From Bdellovibrionaceae bacterium UBA2339 (lineage in GTDB: Bacteria > Bdellovibrionota > Bdellovibrionia > Bdellovibrionales > JAMPXM01), in assembly GCA_002344785.1 (NCBI GenBank), contig DDUL01000066.1:1-26225 (forward strand): a DNA stretch of 26,225 nucleotides, written 5' to 3'. The notes under the pieces were generated by a model that was not told the origin of the DNA, searched no databases, and was given only the letters and a program-made list of their open reading frames with translations. This document shows positions 17,101 to 23,053 of this stretch, piece by piece; position 1 is the stretch's first letter, and each line of letters opens with the position of its first letter. A program made the translations under genes and the position numbers.

Positions 17101-17707
17101 GCAACGTGCGGCTCTTGAAATGCAGCGCTGGCTCGAGCCGGATGAAGTGTGGACGCGCGTGTTGCGCGCCACGGGTCGCGGCATTCGCCCTGACATCAGC
17201 ATGTTCTTGGATGAAATCGCGTGGCGAAAAGGCGAAGACATTCCGCGTGGACTTTTGGATCACGCATTTGAAACTATGAGTTCTGACAAGCTCGGTGAAA
17301 CCGACGGCGAGGCCGCTCTCGCGCGACAACGCGGACGCTCCTCTCCCCGCGCCGAGTTCATGGCTTATCGTCTCGCACGCCAAAGCCGCGGGCTTCCGGC
17401 CATTGAGCTTCCGCCCGAGGCCGACGCTGAGATCAAAAACTTCTACGAAAACCGCTTGAGCACGCAGCTCAAGCTGACAGCTGAGTTTTTGCGCGAAGCT
17501 CGCCGCGTCGACACGGATCGGCGCCAGCGACCGGCGCAGTACCCAGCTTGGCGCATGAATGTGTTGCGCCCCAGTCGCGATGCTTTGAGTGTCCCGACCT
17601 TGAGCCCCGCCGTGATCTCGGAATTCCAGTCGCAAATGGGCGAGCTCACGCGCGAGACGGGCTATCAGTTGCCACAAGAACTCAGCTCCGCCCTACAGGG
17701 CCGCTGA
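14183..17707 (+). CDS. giant lipoprotein B, paralogue of lipoprotein A
   Basis: A 1174-residue protein; ATG 14183 overlaps the previous TAA by one base, and upstream GAGG is inside the barrel gene. The signal peptide runs through LVMLSLVSTLLLSQAAC, with Cys33 as lipidation site and Gln at -3, as in the metzincin. It is distantly but collinearly similar to lipoprotein A. Shared landmarks are GCDADLRGC (Cys134, Cys141), DRNIKLTSTYPSMLIMAYHLARLNF and VEIDGGQILSWFVRG (about 495-545), Cys630, CIDR at Cys764 and the late IRIPYVSDVNEF segment. A long Ala/Arg-rich low-complexity insertion before residue 480 is missing from A. No catalytic motif was seen. Keeping both diverged copies in one cluster suggests a hetero-oligomer or two non-equivalent subunits. 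It is the last gene of the cluster; a 5-bp stem (17715-17730) follows, without a T-run. Confidence 0.85.
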   Translation: MQRWQRSWRSISSAPSLVMLSLVSTLLLSQAACTRDSGTRRPHSPDRPTEATAPAPVTPQARAAVVPASRDQQSLAREFEQFFEPSRFEQRAARPDQAFRDEVSQWLVRGAELLTTTERRSVLRAFTRVALLGCDADLRGCRVANRFRRTPGAVELFLAAADDVIPDGEASAESILNRHRLLSLAFAAAGEAHDSRIGEAWIRTAKAYEDVLQAELTRAERERQTEAASSIRRRLGESQEIVDLALSRLNLNSADQQALLDRLVQDYGAWNFDAPRDPRLSARREALLRAVAPRLLNSEFIRQDLQRVRERRDSVGPQLAELFRVRPWAQETLGLQRELPQDFNTWLFESLWMDRLTPAEAVQLREVHIQSLSRQGAGAAAQAFDLEAYKESERSAYLNYLRTRLLLTSRQANAIIAEFFSGDHGRVNSANAVQEGVNESNKGQQIWADAKRRFEGLRAYSERTLRSGAAAAPARAAGAPEEALTANQKIDLFFASLDRNIKLTSTYPSMLIMAYHLARLNFVMRIFTWGGVVEIDGGQILSWFVRGDVGPWFAYGSDFQSIPAPEIPMVFHYALELGTLEQSKIELPHFFQLLAAQTIGPHRVAAEKVELAYRTRFDEAADMHEFRSRCREIESPTSKTSVQTQLKSLRWFTSFGFPQSLHHSRAVNFEPRASELLMEAGGFYSTERDITKVRLDENIETLRLDLGTILEKVQIFERMAQVHLRRAQRDEVARGIRAHIEPIERLQRSAYRRIAKLNEEIGGCIDRMVRHEMASQSFAVSAWIEHLKQAHAAMTSLRQRQVTDRQSDLNLLGRLQQSGEVMQGYAEHEQALGYDQESYRSTGLQVILRMKLFLEQGASIGGQIRQGPRQARSIILPPRLRDLPNEIREKEIRIPYVSDVNEFVDFGLRATIGGTMQGVVHWADQNSISLSYEHRVRALIALQKALASTEVPKTETAGAGAATEFWRADVKAVQRAALEMQRWLEPDEVWTRVLRATGRGIRPDISMFLDEIAWRKGEDIPRGLLDHAFETMSSDKLGETDGEAALARQRGRSSPRAEFMAYRLARQSRGLPAIELPPEADAEIKNFYENRLSTQLKLTAEFLREARRVDTDRRQRPAQYPAWRMNVLRPSRDALSVPTLSPAVISEFQSQMGELTRETGYQLPQELSSALQGR

Positions 17708-17832
17708 GCGCCGTGCCCAGCCTCGTGGGCTCGGGGGCCGCATGTTTGATTGCCAAGCCAAGGTCAGATTCACTATGCTGCCGCAGCGGCGCTGCGATTT
17801 GGGCGAAGGCTTCGGCGGCGCTTCTCAACACT

Positions 17833-17909
17833 GACCGCGTAGCTCAGACGGATAGAGCAACGGTTTCCTAAACTGTAGGTCGGCAGTTCGACTCTGCCCG
17901 CGGTCACCA
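17833..17909 (+). tRNA. tRNA-Arg (anticodon CCU)
   Basis: Complete cloverleaf. Acceptor GACCGCG (17833-17839) pairs with CGCGGTC (17899-17905), discriminator A17906 and encoded CCA 17907-17909. D-arm is AGCTCAGACGGATAGAGC. Anticodon stem ACGGT/ACTGT encloses loop TTCCTAA with anticodon CCT. Variable loop AGGTC; T-arm GGCAG-TTCGACT-CTGCC. A run of six Ts begins six bases after the CCA end. It decodes AGG. An AT-richer gene pair follows, as often seen for acquired DNA beside tRNA genes, but no second copy of the tRNA 3' end was found. Confidence 0.95.
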
Positions 17910-18010
17910 AACTCATTTTTTGTCCGGCCTGGGTCTACGACTTGATCTATGCCGTATCCGGCCGAAAACACTCGACTTTTAACCAGTATTTTGAGCGACA
18001 CTTAATCCGA

Positions 18011-18053
18011 TATGTACGCCATAGACATACAATTGTATGCTATAAACATACAT
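18011..18053 (+). promoter_or_regulatory. palindromic promoter/operator of the MNT-HEPN module
   Basis: CATACAATTGTATG (18026-18039) is a perfect 14-bp palindrome. Further CATAC-type half-sites lie at 18011-18016 (TATGTA) and 18047-18051. TATAAA (18041-18046) looks like a -10 box, with no good -35. Transcription starting seven bases later would begin at or next to ATG 18054, so the message may be leaderless, in line with the absence of a Shine-Dalgarno. The N-terminal winged helix of the first gene product is the likely ligand. Confidence 0.55.
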
Positions 18054-18632
18054 ATGAATTTACTCACTCAGATTCTATCAAGCCAGGTTCGTGCCGAAAT
18101 TTTTAGACTCCTTTTCAGCGGCGATAAAGTTTCGATTCACCTTCGCGATCTCCAACGACAATCGGGCTTGTCGATCGGAACAATACAGAAAGAAATCGCT
18201 CACCTTAGAGAATTAGATCTCGTGACTTCTGAACGTGATGGCAACCGGCTTTACTACACGGCAAATGCCGATCATCCGCTCTACAAAGAAATTTGCGGTC
18301 TGGTTGAAAAGACTTCGGGTATCGCTGAACAATTGAAGTCCGCTCTTCGGTCTACAAATGGTATCGAGTGCGCCTTCATTTTCGGTTCATACGCAAAAGG
18401 TGAAGAGAAGTCTCACAGCGATATCGACGTAATCGTGATTGGAACTGTTGGTCTAAGAATCCTTTCTTCGAGATTCAAAAAGGTCACTGAAAAGACTCAG
18501 CGTGAAGTGAATCCTCATGTCTATTCGATGACGTCTTGGAGAGAAAAGATTAAAAAGAAAGATCACTTCATTAAAAGCGTCTTGAGCGAGAAGAAAATCT
18601 TTCTGATCGGAGACGAAAGTGTCATTGGCTGA
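18054..18632 (+). CDS. winged-helix MNT-type nucleotidyltransferase (antitoxin-like)
   Basis: A 192-residue protein. ATG 18054 is preferred to an in-frame ATG at 18012, which would translate the operator palindromes. Residues 5-85 are a winged-helix DNA-binding domain: VRAEIFRLLF, recognition region LSIGTIQKEIAHLRELDLV, wing RDGNRLYYTAN. Residues 100-165 are a minimal nucleotidyltransferase with the GS-x10-DxD signature (Gly111-Ser112, Asp123, Asp125 in HSDIDVIVIG). The third carboxylate is unclear; Glu151 in REVNPHVYS is a candidate. In MNT/HEPN toxin-antitoxin pairs the MNT protein neutralises the HEPN RNase by attaching AMP to it. Here the fused winged helix would also allow autoregulation. 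It overlaps the next gene by 14 bases. Codon use is clearly more AT-rich than the flanking genes, suggesting acquisition. Confidence 0.85.
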   Translation: MNLLTQILSSQVRAEIFRLLFSGDKVSIHLRDLQRQSGLSIGTIQKEIAHLRELDLVTSERDGNRLYYTANADHPLYKEICGLVEKTSGIAEQLKSALRSTNGIECAFIFGSYAKGEEKSHSDIDVIVIGTVGLRILSSRFKKVTEKTQREVNPHVYSMTSWREKIKKKDHFIKSVLSEKKIFLIGDESVIG

Positions 18633-19062
18633 TTGGGCTAAGAATGGTTGGCTCAGAACGCATAGACCCAGCAAAGCTGAGATCACCAATCTTCTTGAAA
18701 TCGTCGAACGCGACTTGAAGGACGCAAACGCCAAGGGGATTTCAGATGATTGGAAATTCGGCATCGCTTACAATGCAGCCCTTAAGCTTTGCACCATCCT
18801 TCTTCATAGCTCGGGATATCGCACTGAAAAGAACTTAGCTCACTACCGAACCTTACAGGCACTTCCGTTAATCTTGGGAGATCAACACAAATCTAACGCC
18901 GATTATCTGGATACCTGCCGCAAAAAGAGAAATGAAACTGAATACGACCTCGCGGGCAACGTCAGCAAAGATGAGGTTCAAGAGCTCTTGGATTTTTGCC
19001 AAGAATTGAAAACTGAAGTCACGGCTTGGCTTGAGAAAAATCAAAAAAGCCTTAGAGACTGA
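18619..19062 (+). CDS. HEPN-domain protein, probable toxin partner
   Basis: A 147-residue helical protein from GTG 18619, preceded by GGAGA and overlapping the end of the MNT gene. The pattern matches small HEPN proteins: helix with YNAALKLCTILLHSSGYR, then LAHYRTLQALPLIL, then a motif helix RKKRNETEYD (Arg101, Arg104, Asn105, Tyr109, Asp110). Classical HEPN RNases have R-x4-6-H. Here Tyr109 stands where His is expected after Arg104, a variant I recall in HEPN proteins paired with winged-helix nucleotidyltransferases. It may be an RNase with a changed centre, or Tyr109 may be the AMPylation target. There is no signal peptide. The pair probably works as a toxin-antitoxin or phage-defence module. 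Like its partner, it is AT-richer than neighbouring genes. Confidence 0.75.
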   Translation: MSLADWAKNGWLRTHRPSKAEITNLLEIVERDLKDANAKGISDDWKFGIAYNAALKLCTILLHSSGYRTEKNLAHYRTLQALPLILGDQHKSNADYLDTCRKKRNETEYDLAGNVSKDEVQELLDFCQELKTEVTAWLEKNQKSLRD

Positions 19063-19140
19063 TTTGATAGCGGATCAACATCTCATTCAGTCTCGATTGC
19101 CTGCAGCCAGTACGATGAAGATCTATCGATGTATCTTCCG

Positions 19141-19160
19141 ATGACTTCATATGAAGTCAT
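19141..19160. repeat. perfect 20-bp palindrome at a convergent gene junction
   Basis: ATGACTTCAT is followed directly by its reverse complement ATGAAGTCAT. It overlaps the stop codon of the minus-strand FHA gene and lies 79 bp after the HEPN stop. Just to its left, GAAGAT (19117-19122) and ATCTTC (19133-19138) form another stem, and CGATG occurs three times (19113, 19127, 19139). No T-run flanks the palindrome, so it is more likely a binding site or junction than an intrinsic terminator. Confidence 0.7.
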
Positions 19161-20236
19161 GACCCCGGATCGTTTGTCTCTCCCGACGCAGAGACTGGCT
19201 CCGAAGCTCCCGACTCGCGCAGCGATTTCTCTTTCTTAATCAGCTCAGCTTGGAGTTTGAGAAGTTCAACATCTGCCTTTTGCATCTTCGCCATCAAATC
19301 ATCGATCGGAGCTGAGGCATTCGCGAAGTCGCGCATCGGCCAATGCGTGCTCGCCTCGACCATTTGATCTTTGGGCCGATCCCCGAGGCGCTCAAAGAGC
19401 GAAGGCAGTCCAACCCACAAAATCGCCATCAATCCCACGCCCAGTGCACGCTTCCACGCTGCCGCCGACGTGAAGCAAATGCGCGCCAAGCGAAGACCAA
19501 AAAACAAACCTAAGCCCAATCCCATGATCAACATCAATGTCGATTTGGCATCGTACCAAGCGAAGTTGAAGATCAAGAAATCCAAGACGTTCTTGGAAAC
19601 ATCAATACAGAGGCTCGCGATCGCCAAAGTGGCGATGAGCCGATAGGCTTGATACTGGCGATTGTGAAGCTTCGAAAACATGGAAAGCAGAAGCCCGAAG
19701 ACAATGATCGCCATGATTTCACGCCAGGCGCGAAGTGAAAACTGATCCCACCGCCATTTGCGCTCAAACGCCAAAATATCAAGTGCGATGAGACTCGAGA
19801 CTCCAAGACACAAACCCAATACAATGGCGAGACCGCGCTTGTGAGACCATGGCGCAAGCGCCTCGTTGGCCTCGAGCTGTTTCAGCTCATCCGCACCCAA
19901 GCGAACTGTGTCTTCGTCGATACCTTCACCAATGCGGATCTCAAGCCAAAACTTTCCAACGCGCACGGCGTGCACGCCACTTCCCGCCCCCGATGTCGCC
20001 AACTCGATCACTTCCTGGGTCCGACCATCCACGATGAGTTTATTGGTCGAGCCCACGTCACGCAGTCGAATCACGCCCTGCGGATCCGCCTCAATCACCG
20101 CATGATGCATCGACACCGTGAGATCATCCAAAACCAAAGAATTCTCCGCCCCTCGGCCAATTGTCACTGGCAGCTTGGTGAGTCGATGGATTTCGGGATT
20201 GGCACCACGTTGGCGAAAGACCTTAATTTGAATCAT
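19157..20236 (-). CDS. FHA-domain multi-pass membrane protein
   Basis: A 359-residue protein; ATG 20236 is chosen for GAGG upstream and because the frame then starts MIQIKVFRQ, directly before the FHA fold. Residues 5-100 form a forkhead-associated domain with phosphothreonine-binding residues Arg28 (IGRG), Ser42 and His45 (VSMHH) and Asn65 (GSTN). About five hydrophobic helices follow between residues 135 and 285 (for example GLAIVLGLCLGVSSLIALDIL and MLIMGLGLGLFFGL), then a C-terminal coiled coil of about 30 residues (DDLMAKMQKADVELLKLQ) and a polar tail. With FHA in the cytosol it could couple Ser/Thr phosphorylation to the membrane. It overlaps the upstream HtrA-like gene by 14 bases, so the two are co-translated and probably act together. 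No kinase gene is in the window. Confidence 0.85.
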   Translation of the reverse strand: MIQIKVFRQRGANPEIHRLTKLPVTIGRGAENSLVLDDLTVSMHHAVIEADPQGVIRLRDVGSTNKLIVDGRTQEVIELATSGAGSGVHAVRVGKFWLEIRIGEGIDEDTVRLGADELKQLEANEALAPWSHKRGLAIVLGLCLGVSSLIALDILAFERKWRWDQFSLRAWREIMAIIVFGLLLSMFSKLHNRQYQAYRLIATLAIASLCIDVSKNVLDFLIFNFAWYDAKSTLMLIMGLGLGLFFGLRLARICFTSAAAWKRALGVGLMAILWVGLPSLFERLGDRPKDQMVEASTHWPMRDFANASAPIDDLMAKMQKADVELLKLQAELIKKEKSLRESGASEPVSASGETNDPGS

Positions 20237-21572
20237 TCGACGCCTCACTTGAAGTCTCATTTGAAACCTCACGAATGCCATCCAAGATGAGACGCGTGAT
20301 TTGAATGATGGATTCGGGCGTAAAGCCCTTGATCTCGATGCGAAGGCTCAGACCGTGCGGCGGCTCTGAGAGCGAGCGCGCCAGCACCGTGGTATCCCGA
20401 AGCTCAGGTGTTTTGACATGCGCTGCGGAGCATGTCGTGACCAAAAAGGCCAGTTTACTTTGATTGACGACATGAGCGGCCGAACACACTTGCGCCGTCA
20501 AACCACCGTAATAATTTTCAACGCGAAATCTCGACGACTGAAGTTCATTTTCCATCAGCCTGAGAAATCTCGCGCGATTGAGTTTTCGCGACGTGATGGC
20601 GTTGTATTCGATGGAATAGGTTCCGAGTTGCAGTCGTCCGATCATACTCGAATGCGGCAAGTGACAGCGCTGACGGAGAGTCTCAAACAAGCCATCCTCT
20701 TGATCCTCGCTGCGATCCGACCAACACTTCAACTCTGTTGGCCAGCCGGGCACCATCCATCGACCGAACTTGCTGGCGGGTCGCGACTCCACAATTCGAT
20801 CCGTCAATTGCGACTGCAACTTCACCAATTGTTGGCGCACATCCTCCATCACGGCGTCCGCATTCGGTTTGGGCGAAAGCTTGGCACTCTCAATCAAGGC
20901 CTGTGCAAAGCGCGCCGGCACGGAGAAAGAAACGCTATCTGAAAACGCGAGCTTCGACACCACAACACCGACAATTTCACCCCTTGAGTTAACCGTCGGA
21001 CCACCGCTCATCCCTGAGTTTACCGGCGCCGACATATGTATGTTGGCATAGGGCCCATGTTTCAATTCACCATTGTAGACGCCCGTGACGATCGCCATAT
21101 TCAGATCTTCGGGCTCGCCGATTGAAAAAATACTTTCGCCCTTTTGCGGCGCGCGCTCTGCGAATCGTAGCCAATGCGAAAGCTTCTGATCGACCTTGAT
21201 CACTGCAAGATCTTGAGTGACGTCAACGGCCAAAATCTTCGCTGGCCATGACTGCTGATCATCGACCAAATAAATCTGATTGAGATGCGGCTTCACGACG
21301 GCATCGGACACGACGTGAAAGTTGGTCACCACAAGCCCATCCTGGGAAACCGCAAAGCCTGTTCCATATGAGGCCTTCGCAGCCGCTTCACTCACCGAGG
21401 TCTTCACCTTGAAGACTGCGGGCTCGACCTTCTTGAAAATGTTTTGCCCTTGGCCGGAGGCCGCCGAGGCCGACAGCGTAAGTCCCGCCGCAAAGGACAT
21501 GACGATCGACTGGAGGATCCGGCGACTCGCAATGAGCCAACATTTGGGGTGAACAGTTCCTAGGCTCAACAT
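20223..21572 (-). CDS. HtrA/DegP-like exported serine protease without PDZ domain
   Basis: A 449-residue protein. The signal sequence is residues 1-38, with hydrophobic core IVMSFAAGLTLSASA. Residues 43-235 are a trypsin-fold protease with His86 (TNFHVVSD), Asp121 (TQDLAVIKV) and Ser189 (NSGMSGGPT), an intact triad of HtrA style. Unlike DegP or DegS there is no recognisable PDZ domain; the C-terminal 210 residues have no family I know. They contain CSAAHV twice, about 19 residues apart, written with different codons. The start at ATG 21572 has only a weak AGAAAGAAG ribosome-binding site. The downstream FHA membrane protein overlaps it by 14 bases. Likely periplasmic protein quality control or regulated cleavage linked to the FHA partner. 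Confidence 0.85.
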   Translation of the reverse strand: MLSLGTVHPKCWLIASRRILQSIVMSFAAGLTLSASAASGQGQNIFKKVEPAVFKVKTSVSEAAAKASYGTGFAVSQDGLVVTNFHVVSDAVVKPHLNQIYLVDDQQSWPAKILAVDVTQDLAVIKVDQKLSHWLRFAERAPQKGESIFSIGEPEDLNMAIVTGVYNGELKHGPYANIHMSAPVNSGMSGGPTVNSRGEIVGVVVSKLAFSDSVSFSVPARFAQALIESAKLSPKPNADAVMEDVRQQLVKLQSQLTDRIVESRPASKFGRWMVPGWPTELKCWSDRSEDQEDGLFETLRQRCHLPHSSMIGRLQLGTYSIEYNAITSRKLNRARFLRLMENELQSSRFRVENYYGGLTAQVCSAAHVVNQSKLAFLVTTCSAAHVKTPELRDTTVLARSLSEPPHGLSLRIEIKGFTPESIIQITRLILDGIREVSNETSSEASNDSN

Positions 21573-21691
21573 AGGCGAGCTTCTTTCTGCAATAATGCAA
21601 AGGCGAGTGCTTGAATCACCTTAAAGTATGCCGAGGCCTGTGTCTGCACGCCTCAAGATGAAGGTCGAGTTCTCGGGGCTTACCATCAGTC

Positions 21692-22984
21692 TCATTGGGA
21701 TCGCGGCGCAGCGGCCGAGCGAATGGGGCCAGCGACCCAACGCTGAATGAATTCTCGAGCGATTGTTTGATTCAGCACGGAGTATCCCACGCTCGCTAGG
21801 CCCCGACGGCCTGTCTGCACATGCAAATGCACATCATCGACATAGAGCTGGCGTCGCTCCGAGCGAAAAATGTCTCGCAAGTCGACCAGCTGAAGCTGCG
21901 CCCCCAGTCCTTGTGAAAGAATCTGCTCGCGCATCCAATGATAGTTTGTCGGCCTCAGCTGAGTGGTCAATTCGCGTTCAGATGAAGTCAGATGAGGCTT
22001 GTCGTAAATTGTGGGTTGAAGGAAGTGAACAATGTAAAGACCTGACTGCTTGGCGGTTTGGTCCATGAGCAGAAGATTGTCCTTAATCATTTCCAAGCCC
22101 AGAGATCGACCTTGATCCTGGCTCAGCAAGGGACCGAGATCATCGAATAATTGATAGCTCCGAGCCAAAGGGTCTACGCCCAAGGTGTCCTGCCAACTAC
22201 CATGCAACTCAGGCCGAATCGCGCGCAGAGCTTGTTGGTCGGCAAGATGCTGAAGCAGTCGAACAGAGTAAGAGCGATTCGCGAGGAGAGAGTCGCGCTG
22301 AAGTTCGATCAAGGCCTGGTTCAGACCTATCGTCAAAATTTGTGTGGGCGACAAAGAATCGAGCCACTGAGCTTGGCCTGCCCAAATGAAATCAGGATTG
22401 TAGTCCGGACGCATGCCCGACCCGAGGTGAACGGATTCATTGAAACCAAACACATGAATGACGGCATCGAAGTGTCGTCGCTCTGAAATCAAAAGGCTGA
22501 GCTGTTGCGGTAAGCGCCAACCTGGAATTGCGAGATTCCACACTCGTACGGGCTGCTTGATCGAACGCGCTTCGAACAAGGACCGAATTTCATCTTCAAG
22601 TCCGTTCGGTTCCATCACCGTGCCCAGATGATGTGCGACCGATCCTCCGAGCAAAGCGATATCAAAGCGTGTATCCTGATATTTCACGACTTCATAACGA
22701 CGCCAATCCTCCGCCAGAAAGCCATGACGATTCACCGTTCCACCACAGGTGGTTCGCTGAGGATCGAGCACATGCCCCCACTGCGGATGGCGCAGTACAG
22801 CCGTTCGACAAATCTCCTCAGCTTGATCCGCATTTTGACTCGCACCCCGAACGGGCGGGCTCCAAATCTTCAGGCAAACCCAAGAGCCTAGCTCCAGCAT
22901 CAGCACGGAAACGGCGATGCCCAGGAAAAGAGCCCCGATCTTTCGCAACCTGGATTTACTTTTCGCCGCATTCATTTCACTCAT
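21692..22984 (-). CDS. membrane-anchored SGNH/GDSL-like hydrolase
   Basis: A 430-residue protein with a basic N-terminus and one transmembrane anchor (IGALFLGIAVSVLMLELGSWV, about 16-36), leaving the rest in the periplasm. SGNH blocks are visible in order: Ser115 in LLGGSVAHH (block I), Gly155 in NLAIPGW (II), Asn182 in VFGFNE (III), and Asp383-x-x-His386 in YVDDVHLH (V). These residues make an ester hydrolase or O-acyl transfer active site. Periplasmic SGNH proteins often act on cell-wall or polysaccharide acyl groups. The start could also be the ATG three codons later. It is divergent from murJ with only 69 bp between the starts, which hints at a cell-envelope role but does not prove one. 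A 119-bp gap separates it from the HtrA-like gene downstream. Confidence 0.8.
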   Translation of the reverse strand: MSEMNAAKSKSRLRKIGALFLGIAVSVLMLELGSWVCLKIWSPPVRGASQNADQAEEICRTAVLRHPQWGHVLDPQRTTCGGTVNRHGFLAEDWRRYEVVKYQDTRFDIALLGGSVAHHLGTVMEPNGLEDEIRSLFEARSIKQPVRVWNLAIPGWRLPQQLSLLISERRHFDAVIHVFGFNESVHLGSGMRPDYNPDFIWAGQAQWLDSLSPTQILTIGLNQALIELQRDSLLANRSYSVRLLQHLADQQALRAIRPELHGSWQDTLGVDPLARSYQLFDDLGPLLSQDQGRSLGLEMIKDNLLLMDQTAKQSGLYIVHFLQPTIYDKPHLTSSERELTTQLRPTNYHWMREQILSQGLGAQLQLVDLRDIFRSERRQLYVDDVHLHVQTGRRGLASVGYSVLNQTIAREFIQRWVAGPIRSAAAPRSQ

Positions 22985-23053
22985 CGTGGCACTTCGTCTT
23001 GGACCTGTAAATCAGCACTTGCTTGCCTGACTTGCGCCCAACAAACTCATAGC

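Noticed and set aside
17833..19160. Integrase-mediated tRNA island with att repeats
   Set aside because: No integrase gene and no repeat of the tRNA 3' end could be found downstream within the window.
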